NCBI GenBank assembly: GCA_028293745.1 | Contig: JAQGOF010000155.1 | Coordinates: forward strand, 1-64,000 | Length of the DNA: 64,000 nucleotides | Direction of reading: 5' to 3' | Source of the DNA: Gammaproteobacteria bacterium | Lineage (GTDB): Bacteria; Pseudomonadota; Gammaproteobacteria; Steroidobacterales; Steroidobacteraceae | Shown: piece after piece, positions 16,295-26,250 of the stretch | Layout: the number at the start of each line of letters is the position of its first letter | How positions within the stretch are numbered: position 1 is the stretch's first letter | Translations under genes and position numbers: made by a program | Notes under the pieces: generated by a model | Databases searched by the model: none | What the model saw: only the letters and a program-made list of their open reading frames with translations | What the model was told of the DNA's origin: nothing

Positions 16295-17789
16295 TGCGGA
16301 TATAGAGACGGCTCGCATCGCGGATCGGCTGGAAATCCCACGGCTGGAAGCGTCCTTGCCGAAGCGCCGTGTAGACAAAGTGGCGGCGCTGCTGACTCGC
16401 AAGCACCGCCTCGTGGAGCTCTGTAAGCCCCCAGCGCCGTGCCACTTCCGCCCGGAAGTCGGCAACCGTCGCGGCTTGGTTTGCCTGGCCCGCCAGGTTG
16501 ACTCGCTCATCAGGGTCGGCCGCAACGTCATAGAGTTGGTCCGGGTCCGCTGGCGAGTGCACAAACTTGTAACGGCCCCGGCGGATCATGACGATCGGCG
16601 CAATGGCACCCTCCGCGAGATACTCGCCGATCACCTCATCACGCGCCTCACGGCCCTCGATCGCGGGCAGAAGATTCCGTCCACCGATGGGAGCCGCGTA
16701 CTCGGGTTCCATGCCATTGTTGGCCAGCGCCGCAAAGGTCGGCAGCAGGTCGAGCAGCGAAGCCGAGCCTGCCACGCGCCGCGGCGCGAAACGGCCCGGC
16801 GCATGCACGATCAGGGGAATGCGGCACGCGGGTTCGAAGAAGTTCATCTTGTACCAGAGGCCCCGCTCTCCCAGCATGTCGCCGTGATCGGCCAGGACCA
16901 CGATGACGGTGTTCCGATCCAGTGCCGCCTGCTCGAGGGTACCGACCAGCGTGCCGATCTGATCGTCGACGTAGGACACAGCTCCGTAGTATGCGCGACG
17001 GGCGGCGCGGACCTGCGGCTCGGTAGGCTTCGAAAGGTTGAGCCCGATGACGTAGCGCAGCCGCCGTGAATGAGGATCCTCGGCGCCGTTCCGGTCGAGG
17101 CCGCCGCCCTCGCCAGAGCCGGCGAGATCAGCAACCCTCGGCATGTCGATCTCGTCGTCGCGATAGCGGTTCCAGTACGCGCCAGGGATCACGTAGGGAT
17201 CGTGTGGATGCGTCATCGAGACGACGAGGCAGAACGGCCGTTTGTCTTTGCCGCGCGCAATGTCAAAAAGCTTCTGCCGGGCGGCCACCACCACTTCGTC
17301 ATCGAAATCGATCTGGTTGGTGCGCGTGCAAGAGCCCGCCTGTGTGACCGACTCCATCGTGTGATACCAGGTCGGGCGCGCCTCGAAATTGCGCCAATCG
17401 GGTGTCCACCCGAAGTCCGACGGATAGATATCGGTGGTCAGCCGCTCCTCGAAGCCATGCAGCTGGTCCGGACCGCAGAAGTGCATCTTGCCGCTCAGCG
17501 CCGTCTGGTAACCGGCACTGCGCAGGTAATGGGCGAAAGTCGGTACCTGCGCTGGGAACTCGGCGGCATTGTCATACGCGCCGATCCGGGACGGCAGTTG
17601 TCCCGCCATGAAGGAAAACCGCGAGGGCGCACACAGCGGGCTGTTGCAATAGAAGGAATCGAATACGACCCCCTCTTTCGCCAGCACATCGATATTCGGC
17701 GTTCGCGCGACCTGTCCGCCGTAGGCCTTGAGGACCCGCGGCGTGAGCTGGTCCGCCATGACAATCAGGAGATTCGGTTGATCAGCCAT
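16239..17789 (-). CDS. betC: Choline-sulfatase (BetC)
   Basis: A 516-residue sulfatase starting MADQPNLLIVMADQLTP, the usual start of choline-sulfatases. The C-A-P-S-R motif puts the formylglycine-forming Cys at residue 53. Other hallmarks are SGKMHFCGPDQLHGFEERLTTDIYPSDFGW and VVLADHGDMLGERGLW (metal-binding). It hydrolyses choline-O-sulfate to choline and sulfate. With the transporter and choline dehydrogenase that follow on the same strand, it makes a route from choline-O-sulfate towards the osmoprotectant glycine betaine. Confidence 0.92.
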   Translation of the reverse strand: MADQPNLLIVMADQLTPRVLKAYGGQVARTPNIDVLAKEGVVFDSFYCNSPLCAPSRFSFMAGQLPSRIGAYDNAAEFPAQVPTFAHYLRSAGYQTALSGKMHFCGPDQLHGFEERLTTDIYPSDFGWTPDWRNFEARPTWYHTMESVTQAGSCTRTNQIDFDDEVVVAARQKLFDIARGKDKRPFCLVVSMTHPHDPYVIPGAYWNRYRDDEIDMPRVADLAGSGEGGGLDRNGAEDPHSRRLRYVIGLNLSKPTEPQVRAARRAYYGAVSYVDDQIGTLVGTLEQAALDRNTVIVVLADHGDMLGERGLWYKMNFFEPACRIPLIVHAPGRFAPRRVAGSASLLDLLPTFAALANNGMEPEYAAPIGGRNLLPAIEGREARDEVIGEYLAEGAIAPIVMIRRGRYKFVHSPADPDQLYDVAADPDERVNLAGQANQAATVADFRAEVARRWGLTELHEAVLASQQRRHFVYTALRQGRFQPWDFQPIRDASRLYIRNDQELNDLESMARFPRLA

Positions 17790-17876
17790 AGTTGACGCTA
17801 TCGTGCAACGAACGGCGTGCGCTTGCACGTTCCCGACGCCCGCCGGGATGATTGCGCCGCAAGTCTGCCCTGGTTT

Positions 17877-20438
17877 TCAGGTCCGCCCGGGCACCAGCTT
17901 TTCGAGCTGCTGGGCCAGCAGGTCTCCCATCTCGACGATGGTCTGGGGCTTCCAGATGACTTCGCGGATTCCGATCGAGCGCGCCTGTTCCACATCCTCG
18001 TTGCGAACGTAGCCCGTGGCCAGCAGCACTGGAATATCCGGACGGATCTCGAGCATCCGGCGGGACACCTCCATGCCGCTCATCCCGGGCATCGACAGAT
18101 CCGTCAGGACCAGGTCAAAGTCCCCGGGAGCCGTCCTGAACGCCGCCAGCGCCTGCGCCGAGTCGTTGAAGCCCGTGACCTGATACCCCATCCGCTCGAG
18201 CAGGCGTTTGGCCAGGATGACCAGCGATTCCTCATCATCCAGGTACAGAATCCGCTCGCCCCGCCCCCGCTTTGGCTCGGCCCGTGCGGCTGCAGCCACG
18301 GCGCTGCTATCGGCCGCGACGGGAAAGTAGAGATGGAACCGGGCGCCCCGACCCGCCTCGCTGTACACGCTGATGGCGGCGTCATGGTTCTTGAGGATTC
18401 CCCTGACTACCGCCAGGCCGAGCCCGGTGCCTGCATTGGGGGCCTTGGTCGTGAAGAACGGCTCGAAGATACGGTCCAGGATGTCCCGTGGAATGCCGCT
18501 GCCGTTATCGCTGAATCGCAGGCGGACGTAGCGGCCCACCTTGAGGTCCGCTGAGCTGGATGCCAACTCCGCGTCAACCTGCAGCGCGTCGAGTTGAATC
18601 TCGATCAGGCCCTGGCGGCGGCCGATTGCGTGGCAGGCGTTGATTCCGAGGTTGGCGATGATCTGCTGGATCTGGTTTGAATCCGCGAGCACCGCGGGCA
18701 GCCCCGGGGCGTAGTGGGAACGGATCGCGATTTCCGCGGGAAGAGTTGCGCGCAACAGCTTCATCCCATCCGCGACGGCATCCTCGAGTTGGATCAGCTG
18801 GCGGTCGCGGTCGTGCCGGCTGCCGAATGTCAGGATCTGCCGCACGAGCGCGGTGGCGCGATTGCAGGCCCTCTCCATGTCGAGTACGGGAGGCATGATG
18901 CGGTGATCCACCGGGATCTCCGAGCGGATCAAAGACAGGTTGCCGCGTAACACCGCCAGTATGTTGTTGAAGTCGTGCGCAATGCCGCCTGCGAGTGTTC
19001 CGAGCGCGTCGAGCTTCTGCGACTGCCGCACCTGTGATTCGAGCCGCCGGGTCTGCGTTACATCCCGCACCACCCCGATGAAGCGGATGGCGCGTCCCTC
19101 CTTGTCATAGACAAAGATGCCGTTGGACGAGATCCAGCGCACCGCCTTGTCATTCGCCCGCACGATCCGATGCTCGGAACGAAATGGAGAGCGCGATGCC
19201 TTGGCCTGCGCAAGCGTGCGCTGCACCTGCTCGCAATCCTCGGGCGCGGTGTGCAGGTTGATCATCTCGGCAGTCACCGGCGTATCGCGGGGATAACCCA
19301 CCAGGGCGTACAGGCGACGATTCCAGACGGCCTCACCCGTTCGTAGATCGTGATCGACTGCGCCCAGCTCGGCGCCTTCGAGGGCGAGCCGCAATCGCTC
19401 CTCGCTTGCCTGCAAAGCCTGCTGCGCTGCGCGTGCCGCGGAGGCATCCTTGAAAACCATCACGACGCCGTTGATTTCGCCGCCATCACCCCGGATCGGC
19501 GCACCGCTGTCCTCGATCGGAAACTCGGCGCCGTCGCGGCGAATCAATACCGTCTGATTCGCACGCCCGGCAAGCGTGCCCTGCCGTAAGACTTGCGCGA
19601 CAGGGTTCTCGGCCGGCAGGCGGTCGGCCGCACCGACGATCCGAAAGACTTCATCGAGCGGCCTTCCCCGGGCATCGGCGTGTGACCACCCGGTCAGCTC
19701 TGCAGCAACCGGATTGACGAAGCGGATCGCTCCCGCGGCATCAGTGGCGATCACACCATCGCCGATGCTGCTCAACGTCGTAGCAAGCCATTGTTCGCTG
19801 CGGCGGATATCGTGGGCCGCGCGCCTCCCCACGAGTACGAGCAGCACGACGAGCGCCCCTGCTATTCCTGACATGCTTACGGTTGCAGTGAGCGCAGTAC
19901 TGCGGGCGTGGGAGGTGGCAACGACGCGACCGGCAAGCTGGGAGGCCTCTTCGGCCTGCATGGTGGCAACTAACTCCCGGAACGAATCCATCAGCCTCTT
20001 GGCTTCGCTCGTGGCAAGGGGTGCCTTGGGCATCACAAACGTACCCGCGCGGATGTCCGTGACGGCCTCATCCAGTCGATCGAGGCGGGCATGTGCGCGC
20101 CGGGCGAGCTCCTCGGCGCGTGCCAGCTGATCCGTACGCTCCGCCAGCAAGGATGTCAGGGAGCGCAGCTCGGCATCGAGTTGCACACGGGCTCCCGTGT
20201 ACGGCTCCAGGAAGGCATCCTCGCGGGATATCAGGTAGCCGCGCGCGGCCGACTCCGCATCCTGCAAAGTAGACAAAATGCGCTGCAGGGAGAATCGAAC
20301 ACGCTCGGTGCGATTGACCCATCCGGCGGCATCGCTCAGCAAGTGCACGCGCGAGTAGGTAATCGCGCCGGCGATGACGATAGCGACGATCGCGACTACG
20401 CCAACCCAGGTCACCCGCTCGAAGATCCGCCTTATCAT
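17877..20438 (-). CDS. Hybrid sensor histidine kinase with CHASE3, two PAS domains and a receiver
   Basis: 853 residues from the ATG at 20438, preceded by AAAGGAG. The order is membrane helix 1 (~10-30), a periplasmic CHASE3-like helical domain (~35-175), helix 2 (~180-205), a PAS domain (~210-330), a second PAS-like domain (~345-460), a HisKA dimerisation domain with GGIAHDFNN (His near residue 485), an HATPase domain with DNGSGI and GTGLGLAVVRGI, and a C-terminal receiver with phospho-acceptor Asp in LVLTDLSMPG (near 776). The GGIAHDFNN type is common in hybrid kinases that pass phosphate to their own receiver. No separate regulator gene is adjacent, and it is divergent from fdoG. Confidence 0.9.
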   Translation of the reverse strand: MIRRIFERVTWVGVVAIVAIVIAGAITYSRVHLLSDAAGWVNRTERVRFSLQRILSTLQDAESAARGYLISREDAFLEPYTGARVQLDAELRSLTSLLAERTDQLARAEELARRAHARLDRLDEAVTDIRAGTFVMPKAPLATSEAKRLMDSFRELVATMQAEEASQLAGRVVATSHARSTALTATVSMSGIAGALVVLLVLVGRRAAHDIRRSEQWLATTLSSIGDGVIATDAAGAIRFVNPVAAELTGWSHADARGRPLDEVFRIVGAADRLPAENPVAQVLRQGTLAGRANQTVLIRRDGAEFPIEDSGAPIRGDGGEINGVVMVFKDASAARAAQQALQASEERLRLALEGAELGAVDHDLRTGEAVWNRRLYALVGYPRDTPVTAEMINLHTAPEDCEQVQRTLAQAKASRSPFRSEHRIVRANDKAVRWISSNGIFVYDKEGRAIRFIGVVRDVTQTRRLESQVRQSQKLDALGTLAGGIAHDFNNILAVLRGNLSLIRSEIPVDHRIMPPVLDMERACNRATALVRQILTFGSRHDRDRQLIQLEDAVADGMKLLRATLPAEIAIRSHYAPGLPAVLADSNQIQQIIANLGINACHAIGRRQGLIEIQLDALQVDAELASSSADLKVGRYVRLRFSDNGSGIPRDILDRIFEPFFTTKAPNAGTGLGLAVVRGILKNHDAAISVYSEAGRGARFHLYFPVAADSSAVAAAARAEPKRGRGERILYLDDEESLVILAKRLLERMGYQVTGFNDSAQALAAFRTAPGDFDLVLTDLSMPGMSGMEVSRRMLEIRPDIPVLLATGYVRNEDVEQARSIGIREVIWKPQTIVEMGDLLAQQLEKLVPGRT

Positions 20439-20482
20439 CACACTCCTTTCCGGCGAGCGAGGCAGCTTACGCCGAAGCGCGC

Positions 20483-20510
20483 TTGTCGATAAATGGTCCG
20501 ATTTTAAAAT
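20483..20510 (+). promoter_or_regulatory. Possible sigma-70-type promoter for the formate dehydrogenase operon
   Basis: TTGTCG at 20483-20488 and TAAAAT at 20505-20510 are separated by 16 bases and point at fdoG. The predicted 5' leader would be about 105 bases. The elements are partial consensus matches in the only gap between the divergent kinase and fdoG. No FNR- or NarL-type site is evident to me. Confidence 0.35.
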
Positions 20511-20621
20511 TCCTGCAGAAACGCGCTGCGGCAAGCCCGCTCACCTTGTGGGCGGCGCACCAGCGGGCATAAACTGACTGCATTGCGGCGCTTGCCGCGC
20601 GCGTGCAACACAGGTGCTCGC

Positions 20622-23600
20622 ATGACCGATCTCACCCGGCGCCAATTCCTGAAAATAACCGGTGCAACGCTCGCCGGCTCGAGCCTGGCACTGCTAGGCT
20701 TCTCGGCCTCGGTAGCCATTGCCGAAGTCCGCGAATTCAAACTTTCACGTACCACCGAGACACGCAACACCTGCCCGTATTGCGCGGTCGCGTGTGGAAT
20801 CGTGATGTACTCGTTGGGCGATGGATCGAAGAACGCGAAAGCCAGCATCATTCACATCGAGGGCGATCCGGACCATCCTGTCAATCGCGGCACGCTGTGT
20901 CCGAAGGGCGCCGGCCTGCTGGATTTCGTGCACAGCCCGAGCCGTCTGCTGCGGCCCGAATACCGCGCTCCGGGCTCCGACAAGTGGCAGCCCATCTCCT
21001 GGGATGATGCGCTCGGGCGCATAGCCAAGCTGATGAAAGAGGATCGTGACGCCAATTTCGTCGCGAAGACGCCCACCGGCTTGACGGTAAACCGCTGGCT
21101 GACCACGGCCATGCTGGCAGCCTCGGCATCGAGCAACGAAGTGGGTTATCTCACCCACAAGGTGATGCGCAGCTTCGGCGTACTGGCGTTCGATAATCAG
21201 GCGCGTGTGTGACACGGCCCGACGGTGGCAGGTCTTGCCCCGACGTTTGGCCGTGGAGCGATGACGAATCACTGGGTCGACATCAAGAATGCCGATGTAG
21301 TCCTCGTCATGGGTGGCAACGCCGCCGAGGCCCATCCTTGCGGCTTCAAATGGGTCACCGAGGCCAAGGCGCATAACAAGGCGCGATTGATCGTCGTCGA
21401 TCCACGATTCACCCGCACGGCTTCCGTTGCGGACGTCTACGCGCCGATTCGAACCGGGACGGATATCGTGTTCCTGGGTGGCGTCGTCAACTATTTATTG
21501 ACGAATGACAAGATCCAGCACGAGTACGTCAACAACTACACGGATTTGACCTTCATCGTCCGCGAGGATTTCTCATTCACGAACGGCCTCTACTCCGGCT
21601 ACAACGCGGACACGCGCAGTTACCAGCGAGCCACGTGGGACTATGAGTTAGGTGGGGATGGCTTCGCGAAGACGGATCCTTCGCTCGCCCATCCGCGCTG
21701 CGTCTACCAGTTGATGAAACAACACTATGCCCGCTACACGCCGGAAATGGTGGCGCGCGTCTGCGGCACGCCGCAGGACAAGTTCCTCCAGATCTGCGAA
21801 ATGATGGCATCGACGGCGACCCCGACGCGGGCCATGACGATAATGTATGCGCTCGGCTGGACGCAGCATTCGGTCGGATCGCAGATGATCCGCACCGGAG
21901 CCATGGTGCAGCTCCTTCTGGGCAACATCGGTGTTGCCGGCGGCGGCATGAACGCGCTGCGCGGACATTCCAACATCCAGGGACTGACCGACCTGGGACT
22001 GATGTCCGACCTGTTGCCGGGCTATCTCAATCTGCCCGGCGAGAAAATGCAGACCTACAAGGACTTCCTCGCCTCGCACAACTTCAAGCCGCTGCGGCCG
22101 AACCAGCTGAGCTACTGGCAGAACTACGACAAGTTCTTCATCAGCCTGATGAAGGCCTGGTGGGGAGATGCCGCCACCGCGGACAACGACTGGGGATACG
22201 AGTACCTGCCGAAACTCGACAAGTTGTATGACATGCTGCAGTTCTTCGAGCTGATGAACCAGGGCCAGGTGCACGGCTTCATCTGCCAGGGATTCAACCC
22301 CCTTGCTGCGGCTCCGAACAAGGCGAAGTTGAACCTGAGCCTGGCGAAGCTCAAATTCCTGGTGGTCATGGACCCGCTGGCCACCGAAACGTCCGAGTTC
22401 TGGCACAACTTCGGCGAGCACAACGACGTGGATCCGTCCAAGATCCAAACCGAGGTCTTCCGGCTGCCCACCAACTGCTTTGCCGAGGAGAACGGCTCGC
22501 TGACGAACTCTTCGCGTTGGCTCCAATGGCATTGGAAGGGAGCCGAGCCCCCGGGCGATGCGCGCTCCGATCTGCAGATCATGGGCGAGATCTTCACGCG
22601 CATGCGAGCGATGTACCGGACCGACGGCGGCGCTTTCCCCGACCCCATAGTGAACCTGTCGTGGCCGTATGCGAACCCCAACAGCCCCTCTCCAGAGGAG
22701 CTCGCCCGGGAGTACTCCGGCAAGGCGCTCAAGGACCTCGCCGATCCAAAGGATCCGACCAAGGTGACGCGCAAGGCCGGCGAGCAGTTGGCCGGTTTCG
22801 CCGAGTTGCGTAATGACGGCAGCACGGCGAGCGGCTGTTGGATCTTTTGCGGCGCCTGGGGGCCGACCGGCAATCTCATGGCGCGCCGCGACAACTCCGA
22901 CCCGACGGGGATTGGCCAGACCCTCAACTGGGCCTTCTCCTGGCCCGCCAATCGCCGGGTGCTGTACAACCGCGCCTCCTGCGACCCGAGTGGCAAGCCG
23001 TTCAATCCGAGCCGCAAGCTCATATCCTGGAATGGGACGGCCTGGGCCGGCGCTGATGTTCCTGACTTCAAAGCTGACGAAGATCCCACGCATGGTATGG
23101 GACCGTTCATCATGAATGCCGAAGGAGTTGCCCGGTTCTTCTCGCGGATGTTCATGACGGATGGTCCGTTCCCCGAGCATTACGAGCCGATGGAGACCCC
23201 GCTCGCCAGCAACCCGCTCAGTCCGGGCGATCCGCGCACCCTGAACAACCCGGCCGCGCGCGTGTTCGACGATGATCGCAAGGCCTTCGGCAAGCCGGAT
23301 CAGTTCCCCCACGCGGCGACGACCTATCGGCTCACGGAACACTTCCACTATTGGACCAAACATGTACGCCTGAATGCGATCATCCAACCTGAGCAGTTCG
23401 TGGAGATCGGCGACGCGTTGGGCAAAGAGCTCGGCATCGCTTCCGGCGATCGCGTCAAGGTCTCCTCGAACCGTGGCTACATCGATGCAGTGGCCGTCGT
23501 CACCAAGAGATTGAGAGCGCTCCAGGTGGACGGCAAGACGCTGCACCACGTCGGCATTCCCATCCACTGGGGTTTCAAGGGCCTTGCGAAACCCGGCTTC

Positions 23601-23690
23601 ATCGCCAACACGCTGACGCCGTTCGTCGGTGATGCCAACACGCAGACGCCGGAGTTCAAATCGTTTCTCGTCAAGGTCGAGAAGTTGTAG
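20622..23690 (+). CDS. fdoG: Formate dehydrogenase alpha subunit, selenocysteine-containing (FdoG/FdnG)
   Basis: The reading frame runs through an in-frame TGA at 21210-21212, which encodes selenocysteine at residue 197; total length is 1022 residues. The sequence around it, DNQARV[24 protein letters not shown], is the classic Fdn/Fdo active site. A twin-arginine signal (TRRQFLK) and a 4Fe-4S motif (CPYCAVAC...GTLCPKG) precede it. The subunit binds bis-MGD molybdenum or tungsten and oxidises formate to CO2 in the periplasm. Followed by fdoH, fdoI and fdhE, as in E. coli fdoGHI-fdhE; N and O isoforms cannot be told apart here. The start is the ATG at 20622. Confidence 0.96.
21210..21242 (+). 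promoter_or_regulatory. Selenocysteine UGA codon with bacterial SECIS hairpin
   Basis: The TGA is followed by a hairpin at 21223-21242. The upper stem GGCA/TGCC closes a GGTCT loop; a lower CGG/CCG stem sits below, with T21226 bulged. The GGUCU loop and the bulged U on the 5' side are the SelB-recognition features of the E. coli fdhF element, at the same short distance from the UGA. It recruits SelB, encoded 6.4 kb downstream. Confidence 0.9.
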
Positions 23691-23700
23691 AGGGATCACC

Positions 23701-24627
23701 ATGGCGCTGCAATCACTCGACATCATCAGGCGCTCGGCGACCACCCTGCCGGAGCCCGAAATTCGCTCCGGCACGGGCGATGTCACCGTCGCGAAGCTCA
23801 TCGACACGACCAAGTGCATCGGCTGCAAGGCCTGCCAGGTCGCCTGCATGGAATGGAACGATCTGCGCGATGAGATCGGCACCAACGTTGGCGCTTACCA
23901 GAACCCGCCTGATTTGAGCGCCAGCTCATGGACCCTGATGCGGTTTGCCGAAGTGGAGAATACCAAGGGCGATCTGGAGTGGCTCATCCGCAAGGACGGG
24001 TGTATGCACTGCCAGGACCCGGGGTGCCTGAAGGCCTGCCCCGCGCCCGGCGCGATCGTGCAATACGCCAACGGCATCGTCGATTTCCACGAAGAAAATT
24101 GCATCGGCTGCGGCTATTGCATTGCCGGTTGCCCTTTCGACATACCCCGGATCTCGAAGAAGGATCACAAGGCCTACAAGTGCACGTTGTGTTCCGACCG
24201 GGTTGCCGTGGGCCTCGAGCCGGCCTGCATCAAGGCGTGTCCTACGGGCGCGCTCGTCTTCGGCACCAAGGAAGACATGAAGCTGCATGCTGCAGACCGG
24301 ATCGAAGACCTGAAATCACGCGGGTTTGAGAACGCCGGACTGTACGATCCGGCGGGCGTGAGCGGCACCCATGTCATGTATGTGTTGCATCATGCCGACA
24401 CGCCGCACATCTACAACGGGCTGCCTGGCAAGCCTCACATCAGTAATACCGTGCAGCTCTGGAAGGGTATTACGAAGCCGCTCGCGCTTGCCGCCATGGC
24501 CCTGGCCGCCCTTACCGGTTTCTTCCACTACATCCGTGTTGGGCCCAATGAGACCGACGAGGGCGATGAGGCCCGCGCGGCGGATGAGATGGCGAAGACG
24601 CTGAACAGTCCGGAGAAAAGGCCATGA
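23701..24627 (+). CDS. fdoH: Formate dehydrogenase beta subunit (iron-sulfur)
   Basis: 308 residues from the ATG at 23701, ten bases after fdoG, with AGAGGG upstream. Four ferredoxin-type cysteine clusters are visible: [37 protein letters not shown] and CTLCSDRV...ACIKACP. They carry electrons from the alpha subunit to the gamma subunit. A single hydrophobic helix near the C-terminus ([18 protein letters not shown]) anchors it to the membrane, as in E. coli FdnH. Confidence 0.95.
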   Translation: MALQSLDIIRRSATTLPEPEIRSGTGDVTVAKLIDTTKCIGCKACQVACMEWNDLRDEIGTNVGAYQNPPDLSASSWTLMRFAEVENTKGDLEWLIRKDGCMHCQDPGCLKACPAPGAIVQYANGIVDFHEENCIGCGYCIAGCPFDIPRISKKDHKAYKCTLCSDRVAVGLEPACIKACPTGALVFGTKEDMKLHAADRIEDLKSRGFENAGLYDPAGVSGTHVMYVLHHADTPHIYNGLPGKPHISNTVQLWKGITKPLALAAMALAALTGFFHYIRVGPNETDEGDEARAADEMAKTLNSPEKRP

Positions 24628-25337
24628 CCGATTCGACTCGCATCACGGATGCGCCCGGGCACAGCACGGGCGAGGCTGGCCAGGGGTCCCCGAGGCGCCG
24701 CGATACGATCTTGCGGTACACGACGAGTGACCGCACCAATCATTGGCTGACCGCGATTGCCTTTGTATGCGCAGGACTGTCGGGACTCGCGATGTTTCAC
24801 CCCGCGGTGTTTTGGCTGAGCGGCCTGTTCGGCGGCGGCCCGTGGACGCGAATACTGCATCCGTACATCGGTTTGTTCATGGTGGTGGCGTTTGCATTGC
24901 TCGCCGTCCGGTTCTGGAGTCACAACTTCCTGCAGCCGGCGGACTGGAAATGGCTGCGCCAGATTCGGGACGTGGTGAACAACCGCGAGGACCGTTTGCC
25001 CGAAGTCGGCCGCTACAATGCCGGCCAGAAGCTGCTCTACTGGGTCATCGTGGTGTGCCTCGCCGGCCTGCTGCTGACCGGGATCGTCATCTGGCGGGCC
25101 TATTTTTCCGATTATTTTTCGATCCGGGTGGTTCGGCTCGCTGCGCTGCTGCATGCCTTCTGCGCGTTCGTCCTGATTACCTCGATCATCGTGCACATCT
25201 ACTCGGCCATCTGGGTCAAAGGCTCGGTGCATGCAATGACCCGGGGGACCGTGACACCGGGGTGGGCCTGGAAGCATCATCGGGCCTGGTTTCGCGAGAT
25301 GATCCATGCAGCGAATTCTAGATCCCGCCCGGATTGA
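24624..25337 (+). CDS. fdoI: Formate dehydrogenase gamma subunit (cytochrome b556)
   Basis: A 237-residue membrane protein starting in an ATGA overlap with fdoH. It has four membrane helices with conserved His residues ([42 protein letters not shown]) that bind b-type haem and pass electrons to quinone. The N-terminal ~30 residues are longer and more polar than in E. coli FdnI. Confidence 0.93.
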   Translation: MTDSTRITDAPGHSTGEAGQGSPRRRDTILRYTTSDRTNHWLTAIAFVCAGLSGLAMFHPAVFWLSGLFGGGPWTRILHPYIGLFMVVAFALLAVRFWSHNFLQPADWKWLRQIRDVVNNREDRLPEVGRYNAGQKLLYWVIVVCLAGLLLTGIVIWRAYFSDYFSIRVVRLAALLHAFCAFVLITSIIVHIYSAIWVKGSVHAMTRGTVTPGWAWKHHRAWFREMIHAANSRSRPD

Positions 25338-26250
25338 GGCGTTTGCGGCAACGTCCGTCCCGCGCATCCGATTGCCCGACCCGGCGAGCCTTTTCGCGCG
25401 CCGCGGGCAGCGCCTGCGCACGTTGGCCGAGGGGCACTCCCTGGGGGATTACCTTCGCCTGATGGCGGCCGTGGCCGACGGCCAGCAGGTGGCGCTCGAT
25501 GCTCTCAGGGCGGCCCTCGTAGCCGAGCAGTTTGCACAACAACTCGGCCGGCAGATCGAGCTTGCCCATGAGCACCGCATGCCCTTGTTGCAGGCAGCCG
25601 GCTTTCCGCGGCAGGAGCGCTGGCGAGCCATCCTCACTGAGCTGTGTACGTCGATTGCGGGTGCGCCCGGCTTTCCGGCGGGTGTTCGTTCGGTTTGCGA
25701 GCGCATCATCGCCAGCCCTGGGGCCGGGATTGAGACCCAGGCAGACCTGCTGATCGCAGCTCGCACCAGCGGTGTGGACGCTCAGGCAGCGCCATTCGTA
25801 ATGGCAGCATTGCAGGTGTACTGGGCAGCGATGACTTCATCCCTGCAGATGAGCGATGTCACGCAAATTGACGTTCCTGGTGTGTGTCCAACGTGCGGTA
25901 CCCTGCCGGTTTCCAGCATCGTCCGGTCGGACAAACGGTCGCAGGGGTATCGCTATCTGCATTGCGGACTTTGCGCCACTGAATGGCACCTGGTGCGGAT
26001 TACCTGTAGTCAGTGCCTCACGACCGAAGGGATCGTCTACCATTCCATCGAGGGCGGGTCGGCGGCGGTCCGTGCGGAGTCTTGTGGCCAATGCCATACG
26101 TACCGCAAGATTCTGTACCAGGAAAAGGATCCTGAGGTGGAGCCCGTGGCCGACGACCTCGCAAGCCTGGCACTCGATCTGCTGATGACGGAGGAAGGCT
26201 TGCACCGCGGCAGTGGCAACCCGCTCCTTTGGCAGAACACGGAAACCTGA
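25306..26250 (+). CDS. fdhE: Formate dehydrogenase accessory protein FdhE
   Basis: A 314-residue protein overlapping fdoI by 32 bases. The C-terminal half has four CxxC motifs (CPTC, CGLC, CSQC, CGQC), the rubredoxin-like metal site of FdhE. It is a cytosolic factor needed for activity or maturation of respiratory formate dehydrogenases. The position directly after fdoI matches E. coli. Confidence 0.93.
   Translation: MQRILDPARIEAFAATSVPRIRLPDPASLFARRGQRLRTLAEGHSLGDYLRLMAAVADGQQVALDALRAALVAEQFAQQLGRQIELAHEHRMPLLQAAGFPRQERWRAILTELCTSIAGAPGFPAGVRSVCERIIASPGAGIETQADLLIAARTSGVDAQAAPFVMAALQVYWAAMTSSLQMSDVTQIDVPGVCPTCGTLPVSSIVRSDKRSQGYRYLHCGLCATEWHLVRITCSQCLTTEGIVYHSIEGGSAAVRAESCGQCHTYRKILYQEKDPEVEPVADDLASLALDLLMTEEGLHRGSGNPLLWQNTET

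Noticed and set aside
16295-16564. N-terminal extension of the fused betaine/choline transporter
   Set aside because: It is an alternative-frame reading of betC; the signal-like region begins after the ATG at 16294.
21210-21212. fdoG as a pseudogene broken by TGA
   Set aside because: The residue position is the known selenocysteine site, a SECIS hairpin follows at the right distance, and the whole sel machinery is downstream.
21648-23885. A 745-residue antisense frame opposite fdoG/fdoH
   Set aside because: It mirrors conserved enzyme codons, lacks family similarity and has no upstream signals.
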